From Hirschia baltica ATCC 49814 (GTDB taxonomy: Bacteria > Pseudomonadota > Alphaproteobacteria > Caulobacterales > Hyphomonadaceae): 64,000 nt of DNA. Made by a program: the position numbers and the translations under genes. Below, piece after piece: positions 1 through 7,649 of this stretch. Each line of letters opens with the position of its first letter. Position 1 is the stretch's first letter. Under the pieces are notes generated by a model. That model ran no database searches, had not been told where the DNA came from, and was given only the letters and a program-made list of their open reading frames with translations. The DNA is taken from assembly GCF_000023785.1 (NCBI RefSeq), contig NC_012982.1:806001-870000 (forward strand), in the 5' to 3' direction.

Positions 1-217
1 CCACGAAATTCATACGAGCTGGAATGATCTCTTTTGAGCCCGCGATATCGGCGAGCGCTTTTAAGCGTTTTTCTGGAACCGCGACTTCGCCTTCATTTGG
101 GTCAATCGTACAGAAAGGGTAGTTGGCTGCTTGTGCATCCGCTGTTTTTGTTAGCGCGTTGAACAAGGTTGATTTACCGACGTTGGGAAGACCAACAATA
201 CCACATTTAAAACCCAT
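1..217 (-). CDS. ychF: Redox-regulated ATPase YchF (5' part only)
   Basis: The first 72 codons of an Obg-family P-loop protein; the rest lies beyond the left edge. The N-terminus carries the G1/P-loop GLPNVGKST near residues 9-17, followed by the phrase [12 protein letters not shown] that is characteristic of YchF. Members bind ribosomes and hydrolyse ATP rather than GTP, and act in stress and translation control. The ATG at 215-217 directly precedes the conserved [15 protein letters not shown] opening. In many proteobacteria ychF lies just downstream of rplY-pth on the same strand. That holds here, except that a small plus-strand gene is interposed. Confidence 0.93.
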   Translation of the reverse strand, partial: MGFKCGIVGLPNVGKSTLFNALTKTADAQAANYPFCTIDPNEGEVAVPEKRLKALADIAGSKEIIPARMNFV

Positions 218-399
218 TAGGGGAACTCCGTACGGTCAGAAAATTTAATTGCCACTACTGACAGCAAATCAAGCAAAAGGGCAAGAGCTTAGAATGGAAT
301 AGCGGAGCACATTTCTTGGAGTTTTCAATATTTTTATTGTTCTGGTTTTTGTCTCATGAAATGGTGAGGGCTAATCTTGATAAAAAGGGGGTGACCAAG

Positions 400-759
400 A
401 TGTTTCAACGAACTTGGGCTTTTGTAATCGTTGCTATGCTAGCAACCTCAGTATCTCATGCGCAGGCTAGTGAAACAACTGCCGAAGAACTTGCTAGATG
501 TTTGGTGCGTCACTCAGACGAGGAGATTGAGCTAGTCATGAAAGATTTTCTTGTAAATGCGCTTCTTGAAAACAAAATAGAAGCTCAATCAGATGCGCTC
601 AAGCTTGGCATGTCTATGTCGCAAATGGCCATGAATGGCTGTGGTTTGTCTAAGGTTGATTTGCAAAAACCTGTGTTTACAAGTGCTGCAGAATTGTATG
701 GTAATATTGTCGGGAAGCGTATAATGGCGAAAGCGATGTCGAATATTGGTATGGAATAG
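400..759 (+). CDS. Small secreted protein of unknown function
   Basis: 119 residues. I do not recognise a family. The ATG at 400 is chosen because it follows a purine-rich AAAAAGGGGG about 9 bases upstream and opens a clean signal peptide: MFQR, a hydrophobic stretch, then SHAQA as a likely cleavage site near residue 22. In-frame upstream starts at 316 and 361 would bury this signal. The mature part is helical and rich in Met and Ala, with two cysteines (in ARCLV and NGCGL) that could form one disulfide in the periplasm. It stands alone on the plus strand between minus-strand ychF and pth. Confidence 0.7.
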   Translation: MFQRTWAFVIVAMLATSVSHAQASETTAEELARCLVRHSDEEIELVMKDFLVNALLENKIEAQSDALKLGMSMSQMAMNGCGLSKVDLQKPVFTSAAELYGNIVGKRIMAKAMSNIGME

Positions 760-785
760 CTCCCGCTACAGCATATTTATTTAAC

Positions 786-1403
786 TTAATTACCCTTGCG
801 GCGAGACATATCTTCTTTAGGTGCAGGTGCAAGGCGCATGACTTCTGCTTGGAAGCGTTCATCATCTCCCGCAGCAAGGAAGTGAATAGCGCGCGCGCAA
901 GCATCCAGCATGTCATCTAGCCACTTAGCTTCTGATTTCGCAAAATCAGATAAGACATGCCCCTGCACACGGGATTTATCGCCGGGATGACCTACGCCTA
1001 GTCGGGTGCGGCGCACGTCTTTGCTGGCCTGCGCCATAATAGAGCGCATGCCATTATTACCAGAATGTCCACCACCAATTTTCATCCGCACGCGGCCGGG
1101 CGCTAAATCTATTTCGTCGTGAAAAATGACAGTTTGATCCGCAGAGATTTTGAAAAAGTTCATAGCTTCACCAACAGAACGTCCGCTATCATTGTAAAAT
1201 GTTGTTGGTTTTAGAAGGAGCGTTTTAACACGGCCTCCATTTGCATCTGTCAGAAAACCTTCAGATATTTTCCCCTGAAATTTTGTTTTCCAAGGACTAA
1301 AACCGTGCATGTCAGCAATCGCATCAATTGCCATAAAGCCAATATTGTGGCGATTGCCTTTATACTGGTCGCCGGGATTTCCAAGGCCAACGAGTAATAA
1401 CAT
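786..1403 (-). CDS. pth: Peptidyl-tRNA hydrolase
   Basis: Cleaves the ester bond of peptidyl-tRNAs released prematurely from ribosomes, recycling the tRNA in the cytoplasm. The 205-residue product opens with the family hallmark LLVGLGNPG and contains the catalytic His in NRHNIGFMAID, the Asp of FHDEIDL, and the GGGHSGNNGMRS substrate loop. The ATG at 1403 has GGAG six bases upstream and gives the standard family start. An in-frame ATG at 1478 would add 25 non-conserved residues and sit just after the rplY terminator, so I consider it less likely. The last residues are charged (PKEDMSRRKGN). Confidence 0.94.
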   Translation of the reverse strand: MLLLVGLGNPGDQYKGNRHNIGFMAIDAIADMHGFSPWKTKFQGKISEGFLTDANGGRVKTLLLKPTTFYNDSGRSVGEAMNFFKISADQTVIFHDEIDLAPGRVRMKIGGGHSGNNGMRSIMAQASKDVRRTRLGVGHPGDKSRVQGHVLSDFAKSEAKWLDDMLDACARAIHFLAAGDDERFQAEVMRLAPAPKEDMSRRKGN

Positions 1404-1503
1404 GAATGGCTCCGCATCTCTTTGGTGTGATTTAGCGAATGGTAATAGCGCGAGCAGTTTTGAAAGCAAACTCGTCATTGGCTAATAATCCTTGGCATTA
1501 TAG

Positions 1504-1533
1504 AAAAACGGCGCTGAATTGCTTCAACGCCGT
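1504..1533 (-). terminator. Rho-independent terminator of rplY
   Basis: On the minus strand an 11-bp stem (arms at 1523-1533 and 1508-1518, one G-U pair) closes a four-base loop and is followed by a run of five T. It lies between rplY and pth, so pth needs readthrough or its own start site. Confidence 0.85.
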
Positions 1534-1565
1534 GTAATCTTATTTTGTTTGTACAAAGCGAGCAA

Positions 1566-2195
1566 TTAAGCTTCTGCTTCGCCTTCTTCTTCTGCTGCAT
1601 CGTCTTCTGCATCATCTGCTTTGGCTGATGCTGTACGGCCGACGATTGTCGCGATTGTGAAGTCACGGTCAGTAATTGTTGGAGTAGCATCTTTTGGAAG
1701 TTCGATGTTGGAGATTTTAACGTTATCACCAATATCCAAGCTACTTACATCACCAGTTAGGAATTCAGGAATGTGTCCAGCTGGAACTTCAAGTTCTACA
1801 GTGTGACGTACGATGTTCAATGAACCACCGCGTTTAATACCTGGAGATACGTCTTCACCTGTGAAGTGTACAGGAACCTCAACTTTAACAAGTTGGTCCT
1901 CTTTCACGCGGTAAAGGTCTACGTGTAGTGCAACTTCAGTTACTGGGTGGAATTGAACATCCTGAGGGATAACAAATTGCTTCTTACCTTTGTGTTCAAT
2001 CTCAACAAGGTTAGAAAGAAATTTACCAGTGTTAAGTGCTTTAAGAATTTCAATACGGTCTAAGCTGATTGAAACTGGAGCTTCTTTTCCGCCGTAAAGA
2101 ATAGCAGGAACGCGGTTTTCACGACGTGCTTGGCGAGATCCGCCTTTACCTGTGCGTTCACGTAGCTCAACGTTTAATAAAATATCTGTAGCCAT
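1566..2195 (-). CDS. rplY: 50S ribosomal protein L25 (Ctc/TL5 form)
   Basis: Binds 5S rRNA on the large subunit. At 209 residues this is the long two-domain form. An N-terminal L25 domain (about 1-95, with ERTGKGGSRQARR and VPAILYGG) is followed by the Ctc/TL5 C-terminal domain (about 100-190) and an acidic Glu/Ala tail of about 15 residues. The ATG at 2195 precedes the conserved MATDILLNVELRE and has AGGA at a suitable distance; an in-frame start at 2225 is unsupported. It has a good promoter upstream and a strong terminator downstream. The rplY-pth-ychF order is common in proteobacteria. Confidence 0.95.
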   Translation of the reverse strand: MATDILLNVELRERTGKGGSRQARRENRVPAILYGGKEAPVSISLDRIEILKALNTGKFLSNLVEIEHKGKKQFVIPQDVQFHPVTEVALHVDLYRVKEDQLVKVEVPVHFTGEDVSPGIKRGGSLNIVRHTVELEVPAGHIPEFLTGDVSSLDIGDNVKISNIELPKDATPTITDRDFTIATIVGRTASAKADDAEDDAAEEEGEAEA

Positions 2196-2284
2196 TTTTA
2201 TGTCCTTCCGTCCTGAGGCAAACATTGCACCATGCTATGCGCCCCCAAACATCACAGGGGTAAACCCTTAGAGTTGAAGAGGGG

Positions 2285-2313
2285 CTTATAGTGGGACTGA
2301 AAGGGAAAAGCAA
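2285..2313 (-). promoter_or_regulatory. Probable rplY promoter
   Basis: Read on the minus strand: TTGCTT (2308-2313), a 17-base spacer, then TATAAG (2285-2290). This matches a housekeeping sigma-70 promoter and gives a leader of about 80 bases before the rplY ATG. It points away from the blaI-like promoter at 2364. Confidence 0.55.
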
Positions 2314-2363
2314 CCTCGAAAAGGCCGTATGCGCTATCGCTAGAATAAGAGACAAAAAACACT

Positions 2364-2392
2364 TTGACAAAAGTTCGTTACAGTTGTAGTGA
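2364..2392 (+). promoter_or_regulatory. BlaI-like operator inside the promoter of the repressor gene
   Basis: A perfect TTGACA (2364-2369) is followed by TACA-GT-TGTA (2379-2388), the dyad core recognised by BlaI/MecI repressors (TACAnnTGTA). The dyad lies between the -35 box and the expected -10 region; the -10 itself is weak (TAGTGA at 17-base spacing). The site is about 60 bases upstream of the blaI-like start, consistent with autorepression. The binding claim is inferred from the motif and its position. Confidence 0.6.
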
Positions 2393-2449
2393 ATGACTTC
2401 AGTGTGTCGTACTAATATGACAATTCGCCAACGAAGAGCGAGAGAGAAT

Positions 2450-2836
2450 ATGAGCCAACAGCCAAATAAATCTGAATTGACCGTCTTAAAGCATTTTTGG
2501 ACCATAGGTGAGCAAAGCGCTCGTGAAGTTCATGATGGTGTATCGGCTGAAACTGGCTGGAGTTATTCGACAACGCGAACAGTGATTAACCGGATGATTG
2601 ATAAAACATGGCTCACGCGTCGAGATGTGCATGGGATTACTGTATTTGATGCAGCTTTGTCGAAAGTTGAAGTTTTTAGCGGGCTTGTAAAAGATCTGAC
2701 CCGCAAAGTTATGGATATTGAAGGCGACCTACCGGTGTCGATGTTTGCGGGTAGTCCACACCTTACATCGGATGAATTAGACGAGCTTGATGCGCTAATC
2801 AATTCTTCTTCTGTAGATGATGGAGAGAAAAAATGA
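2450..2836 (+). CDS. BlaI/MecI/CopY-family transcriptional repressor
   Basis: 128-residue winged-helix protein. The family pattern is clear: LTVLKHFW, SAREVHD, then WSYSTTRTVINRM (recognition helix) and a wing region (LTRRDVHGITVFDA), followed by a C-terminal dimerisation part ending in SDELDELDALI. BlaI proteins bind TACAnnTGTA dyads and are removed by proteolysis triggered by an M56 membrane metalloprotease. The ATG at 2450 is preceded by GAGAGAG; the in-frame 2393 start would overlap the operator and promoter. The stop overlaps the start of the next gene as ATGA, so the two are translationally coupled. Confidence 0.9.
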   Translation: MSQQPNKSELTVLKHFWTIGEQSAREVHDGVSAETGWSYSTTRTVINRMIDKTWLTRRDVHGITVFDAALSKVEVFSGLVKDLTRKVMDIEGDLPVSMFAGSPHLTSDELDELDALINSSSVDDGEKK

Positions 2837-5322
2837 GCTTTGTCGTACTGCTTGTTCTGTCAATCCTTTGGGGCGGTGTTGTGGCTGTCGCTGCTGCTGG
2901 TATTCAACGACTTGGTTTATCGGGGCGCACGCGTCAAATGATGTGGAGATGCGCGAGTATTATGCTTCTCGCGCCTTTTCCCGTTGCGCTTATATATGCG
3001 TGTATGGGGCCGGGAACGATTGATCCTATTTGGAATTATGGTGAAGGACAGGCTCCGTCTATTCCGATTGTTCTTGAAGAAATGCCAGCGCAAACAGGGG
3101 TTGCTGTGCAGGAAGTATCTCAAGGGGTGTTATTTGAGTTTGACCTAATGACTGCTGCTATCGTGTTTTTGAGCCTCGGCTGGATGTTCCGCGCATGTCG
3201 TGCACGTTGGGCAAATAAAGAGCTGAAAAGAATTACGGATAAATCTGATCCGGTGCAAAGCTATGCGGTGCTTTCATCAGCAGAGTTCTGGAATAAACGT
3301 TTGGGACTAACGCGCCGTACAAGTTTTCGTCTACTTCCAGGAGATTATTCTCCGTTTACACAGGGCGTGTTGAAGCCGGTTGTGTATCTTCCCCATGGGC
3401 TGGAACGTGAGTTGAGCCAAGAAGAGATGGCTTTAGTCGTCGGGCATGAGCTCATGCACATACGGCGTCTGGATGCTGTTTGGCGCCCAATGGAGCGGAT
3501 CGTCGCGGATGTATTGTGGTTCAACCCGTTTGCGTGGTTGGTTCGCGCAGAGCTTGACCGTGCACGTGAAATTGCATGTGATGAAGCGATGCTGGTCTCT
3601 AAAGCGCCGCCAACTGTATATGCACGCGCTTTGGTGGCTGCTGCACGCTTTGCCGAAGGTTTGCCTACCCGTGCGCCCGCTGCAGCAATGTTTCCCTTCA
3701 ATAAGGATAAAGAGCTAACTGAGCGTGTGAAAATCGCCGTGGCTAATTCACAAGGTAATTCGTCATTGGTTGGCCTTGCTGCATTTGGTGTGTTCTTACT
3801 CGCTGGTTTGCCTCTTGCTGCGGCTCAAGGAGCGGGCGGCGAGAAATTACGTGCTCCATTGCCTGAGTTTGAAGCGACAGTCATTAAATCGGAAAAAGCT
3901 AAAATTACCTCTGGTTTCGGTATTCGCAAGCATCCAATATCCAAAGAAATGAAAGACCATGCTGGCATTGATATTGCGGATAAAATAGGAACCAAAATCC
4001 ACACGCCTTCGCATGGCTTGGTGACATTCGCCGGCTATAAAGAAGGCTATGGGAATGTTGTTCAAATCAATTACAATCCTGAATGGATGGGGCGCTTTGG
4101 CCAATTGAGCAAAATTCTTGTCGAAGTTGGACAATCTGTTCAAGCTGGTGATGTGATTGGGTTGTTGGGTGAATCAGGCAATGCAACTGGACCGCATTTG
4201 CATATCGAAGTTTATGGCCCTGCACCTGATTTTGTAAGATCGGGGCATAAAGTTGCCTATGATCCAGAGCAGCTTGGTGTTGCACTTATTCCAGCTTTAG
4301 AATTACGGGCTAAGCAAATTAGAGACCTTGGCGTTGTTCTTCCAAAATCTCTTGCACAACCAATTGCGGCCGATAGCGCATCAGCATTGGTCGCGCCATC
4401 AGCACCGGCTGCTTTAGTTGCACCTAAGGCCCCATTAGCGCCGAATGCCCCCAAAGTGACAGGTATTACTTATTTGGATGATGGCCGCGTACAAATCCTG
4501 GATGCAGGTGTTGTGGTTATTGAATTTGATCCATCAAAAGATGATTTCATACCTAGGCACATTGTGAGCAAAGACGGTGTGTCCAATAAGCGTAAATATA
4601 CTTATGAAGATGCAAATGGTGATTCAGTGAAAATTATTGCCGGAACTTCTGATATTCCTCCGAGTAAGCTTGGTATTTGGGTGAATGGAGACAAGATTTC
4701 TAATGCTGCGGAATGGAATGAATGGCGTCATGAAATTCAGAACTATTTTGAAAAAGACATGAATGATTTCAAGGCCGATATGCGTGAACAAGCTCAAGAC
4801 ATGCGTGATCGTGAGCGAGAAGATCGTGAGTTTGTCGAAATGCTTGAAGGTGGTTTGGAGAAGCGCATTGAAGCGCAGGCAGATGCGTATGAAGTCGAAG
4901 TTGATAGGTGGACAGATAGTTTAGAAGCGCAAGTAGAGGAACTTGCCGCGCGATTTGAGCGCTCTGCTGAATCTTCTCGTCACGCTGCGAACTTGAAAGC
5001 CCAAGCTCAGGCACAAGCACGAGCGAATGCGCGGTCAAGTGCTGAGGCATTGGCAATGTCATCTCGTGCGTTCGCTCAAGATTGGACTGCGGTCCGACAA
5101 GAGCAGATTGCTAAAACACAAATTGTTGCTTTGGAGCAGGTTCTCGTGGAATTGGATGAAAAAGTTTTATCAATTTCCGAGCAGTGTGAGCAAATTGAAA
5201 ATTCAGAAGAGGTAGATGCCAAGTATAAATTGGTTGGTCTAAAAACAGCGAAGTCAGCTTTGCAAGAAGCACGTACTCAAGTTGCTGAACAATTAGTAGA
5301 GGCTCAGAAAGCCTTTCATTAG
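2833..5322 (+). CDS. M56/M23 fusion membrane metallopeptidase (BlaR1-like)
   Basis: 829 residues. Hydrophobic segments lie near 1-25, 40-60 and 105-120; a BlaR1-type M56 zinc-protease domain follows, with HELMH at 205-209 and REIACDEA (third ligand E246). A fourth membrane segment (about 311-333) precedes an M23/LytM domain (about 354-460) with HAGID (H376, D380) and HLH (H455, H457). The LytM position usually held by His in Y-x-H-L is Q424 (GRFGQLS). An Ala/Pro-rich linker (510-545), a small globular part (545-625) and a long charged, probably coiled-coil tail (630-829) complete it. M56 partners cleave or inactivate BlaI repressors after sensing a signal; here the sensor slot holds LytM, so peptidoglycan or envelope stress is the inferred cue. 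Coupled to the repressor gene by ATGA overlap. Confidence 0.85.
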   Translation: MSFVVLLVLSILWGGVVAVAAAGIQRLGLSGRTRQMMWRCASIMLLAPFPVALIYACMGPGTIDPIWNYGEGQAPSIPIVLEEMPAQTGVAVQEVSQGVLFEFDLMTAAIVFLSLGWMFRACRARWANKELKRITDKSDPVQSYAVLSSAEFWNKRLGLTRRTSFRLLPGDYSPFTQGVLKPVVYLPHGLERELSQEEMALVVGHELMHIRRLDAVWRPMERIVADVLWFNPFAWLVRAELDRAREIACDEAMLVSKAPPTVYARALVAAARFAEGLPTRAPAAAMFPFNKDKELTERVKIAVANSQGNSSLVGLAAFGVFLLAGLPLAAAQGAGGEKLRAPLPEFEATVIKSEKAKITSGFGIRKHPISKEMKDHAGIDIADKIGTKIHTPSHGLVTFAGYKEGYGNVVQINYNPEWMGRFGQLSKILVEVGQSVQAGDVIGLLGESGNATGPHLHIEVYGPAPDFVRSGHKVAYDPEQLGVALIPALELRAKQIRDLGVVLPKSLAQPIAADSASALVAPSAPAALVAPKAPLAPNAPKVTGITYLDDGRVQILDAGVVVIEFDPSKDDFIPRHIVSKDGVSNKRKYTYEDANGDSVKIIAGTSDIPPSKLGIWVNGDKISNAAEWNEWRHEIQNYFEKDMNDFKADMREQAQDMRDREREDREFVEMLEGGLEKRIEAQADAYEVEVDRWTDSLEAQVEELAARFERSAESSRHAANLKAQAQAQARANARSSAEALAMSSRAFAQDWTAVRQEQIAKTQIVALEQVLVELDEKVLSISEQCEQIENSEEVDAKYKLVGLKTAKSALQEARTQVAEQLVEAQKAFH

Positions 5323-5543
5323 GCTAAGTATATAGACAATAATGGGAATGAAATTTGCGTTGTTCTTGTGCTTAAAAAGTAGAAATTTAGGTGCTGTTTC
5401 AATCCTGACTAATTTTTAGATATAGTTGAGCGATTTTTACAGGTAAGATTTACTAACTTGTTATAGGTGTGACCTAAGGTAAACGTTGGGAATTGACACT
5501 GGCTAACTAGGATAATGACCCCCGAATTAGCATGACGTCATAG

Positions 5544-5578
5544 AAAACGCAGCTCTGTTGCCCCAGAGCTGCGTTTTT
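5544..5578. terminator. Bidirectional rho-independent terminator
   Basis: Perfect 12-bp stem (5546-5557 with 5564-5575), six-base loop, flanked by an A-run on the left and T5 on the right. It ends both the converging M56/M23 gene and prs. The preceding 5323-5540 region holds no gene I can support. Confidence 0.88.
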
Positions 5579-5609
5579 GCTGTGTATATAGTGATGTAAA
5601 ATGTACGAC

Positions 5610-6554
5610 TTAGTAGTCAAATAGTTTCGAGACGGATTCTTCATTGGCAACACGGCGTACAGCTTCTCCAATCAAGTGAGAAATTGATACGCGGCGTATT
5701 TTCTTCGCATTGGCAACTTCTTCTGAAGCGGCGATAGAGTCTGTGCAAACGAGCTCTTTAAGACGGGATTTATCAATTCTTGCTGCTGCGCCGGGTGAAA
5801 GAACACCATGGGTGACATAGGCAGAAACAGATTTAGCGCCGGCATTCAGCATTGCATCCGCAGCATTACACAAAGTGCCTCCACTATCTGTCATGTCATC
5901 AACCATTATACAGGCGCGGTCTTTAACATCCCCGATGATGTTCATGACTTCAGACACACCAGCTTTGGGGCGGCGTTTATCCACTATAGCTAGGTCACAG
6001 TTTAGCCGGTCTGCAAGGGCGCGTGCGCGAACCACACCTCCGACATCTGGAGAAACGACCATGACGTCTTTGGAGCCATATTTTTCTTTAATGTCTTGAA
6101 CAAACACAGGACCCGCGATCAAGTTGTCGGTTGGGATATCAAAAAAGCCTTGAATCTGCCCAGCGTGAAGGTCAACGGTTAGAACGCGATCGGCACCTGC
6201 TTTATGAATGAGATTGGCGACGAGTTTGGCTGAAATCGGTGTGCGGCCATCTGTTTTGCGATCTTGTCTTGCGTAACCAAAATAGGGGATGACTGCCGTA
6301 ATCCTGCGAGCTGACGCGCGTACAAGTGCATCACACGTAATGAGCAATTCCATTAAATGGTCGTTTGCTGGTGCAGACGTTGATTGAATGAGGAATACGT
6401 CATGACCACGGACATTTTCGTTGATCCGAACGAAGACTTCGTTGTCCGCAAATGTCTGCACATCTGCTTCGGTTAGTCTAGCATCCAGATAGGAAGCTAC
6501 ATCTTTTGCCAACTCGCGGTTGGAATTACATGTGATAAGTTTCATTTCGCCCAT
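5610..6554 (-). CDS. prs: Ribose-phosphate pyrophosphokinase (PRPP synthetase)
   Basis: Makes PRPP from ribose-5-phosphate and ATP for purine, pyrimidine, His, Trp and NAD synthesis. Family signatures are in order: [27 protein letters not shown] (ATP loop), [10 protein letters not shown], the metal/ATP site [15 protein letters not shown], the flexible catalytic loop DKRRPK, and the PRPP-binding loop [12 protein letters not shown]. The length (314) is standard. A second ATG at 6545 gives the usual MKL start; neither start has a convincing ribosome site, so the first three residues are uncertain. Stands as a single gene, closed by the terminator at 5544-5578. Confidence 0.96.
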   Translation of the reverse strand: MGEMKLITCNSNRELAKDVASYLDARLTEADVQTFADNEVFVRINENVRGHDVFLIQSTSAPANDHLMELLITCDALVRASARRITAVIPYFGYARQDRKTDGRTPISAKLVANLIHKAGADRVLTVDLHAGQIQGFFDIPTDNLIAGPVFVQDIKEKYGSKDVMVVSPDVGGVVRARALADRLNCDLAIVDKRRPKAGVSEVMNIIGDVKDRACIMVDDMTDSGGTLCNAADAMLNAGAKSVSAYVTHGVLSPGAAARIDKSRLKELVCTDSIAASEEVANAKKIRRVSISHLIGEAVRRVANEESVSKLFDY

Positions 6555-6731
6555 CGCCCAAAGGTTCCGCTTATTCTAATTCCTGCGCCCTAATCTCGTG
6601 CCAAGGTTTTTAGCAGGTCCGATTTGTAAAGCTTTTGTATCAATCTGCCTTTTCCCGCAACAGCTCTACGGGCGCTTATCGAAATATATTGATACTTTTT
6701 GTATATACGGCAGTTTTTTTAAGAGTTTGCC

Positions 6732-7526
6732 CTAAGCGACGAGCATAATTGACGATGCATTGCGTCCATAGTCGGTGTCTCCTTGTTTTTTTGAACGGCG
6801 GTAGGAGAAATATTTATCGGGTTGAGATACTGTGTCATCAGCGATTGCCTCGCATTTCCCGACTCCAGCACGAATGAGGCGGGAGCGGCAATAATGTTTT
6901 AGATCAAACTTAAGGCGATCTCCTTCGCCTGGTTCAAATAAATTTGCGCACCAAGGCGAGATGTCGAGAAAGGCTTTTTCAAAATCTGGGCCCACTTCGA
7001 AACTGTCTTTGCTTATGCATGGTCCTATAGCGGCAATCATGTTTGTTGGAGATGCGCCAAGTGTTTCCATTTGCTTGATAGCATCTTCTATCACACCCGT
7101 TACCGCGCCTTTCCATCCTGCATGGATTGCAGCGATGACGCTTGCTTTAGGGTCACCAATTAAGATTGGTGCGCAATCGGCGGCCAATGCTGTAATAACA
7201 AGCCCGGGTGTCGCAGTTACAATGGCATCTGCTTCTGGTGCTTGAGATACAGAAAGTGGACCATCGACAATAATCGCTTTATTTGTATGCGCCTGCCTCA
7301 GCGTAATCATACGACCAGGAAGGGCACCTAGCGTGACGCAAATACGGTCACGATTGGCTTTGACGCGATTTCCTTGATCGTTGGAGCCGGGGCCTGTATT
7401 CAAGCTTTTGTAGACGCCCGTAGATACGCCGCCCTCACGTCCAAAGAAGCCATGCCGCCAATTCATTGAAAATGGTTTCAGAGCAGGAGATTCTATAAAA
7501 GGTGCACGTGATGTTGAGTTGGCCAT
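6732..7526 (-). CDS. pgeF: Peptidoglycan editing factor PgeF (YfiH, laccase-domain purine nucleosidase family)
   Basis: 264 residues, the usual size. The zinc ligands of the family are visible: the His in LRQAHTNKA, the Cys in ALAADCAPI and the His in AAIHAGWKGAV; AIGPCISKDSFEVG is the other signature block. Members were first called polyphenol oxidases. In E. coli PgeF removes wrongly placed L-Ser from UDP-MurNAc-L-Ser, and related proteins act on adenosine. The usual neighbour lgt is absent from this window. It lies downstream of tamB with about 120 bases between them. Confidence 0.9.
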   Translation of the reverse strand: MANSTSRAPFIESPALKPFSMNWRHGFFGREGGVSTGVYKSLNTGPGSNDQGNRVKANRDRICVTLGALPGRMITLRQAHTNKAIIVDGPLSVSQAPEADAIVTATPGLVITALAADCAPILIGDPKASVIAAIHAGWKGAVTGVIEDAIKQMETLGASPTNMIAAIGPCISKDSFEVGPDFEKAFLDISPWCANLFEPGEGDRLKFDLKHYCRSRLIRAGVGKCEAIADDTVSQPDKYFSYRRSKKQGDTDYGRNASSIMLVA

Positions 7527-7649
7527 AACTATCCATTCGTATCTGCGATATATCCTCTATTTGAGGGTTTAATTGGGGAAATGGAAGGCATTGTCCATGC
7601 TATATTTGCCTCAGCTACAAATTTGATGTTTCATTTATATAGCGCTTGT

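Noticed and set aside
2393-2449. Upstream start for the BlaI-like protein
   Set aside because: It lies over the -10/operator region and lacks a ribosome site; 2450 has GAGAGAG.
5493-5516. TTGACA plus GATAAT as a promoter in the gap before prs
   Set aside because: The spacing is only 12 bases; no usable -10 at 16-18 bases.
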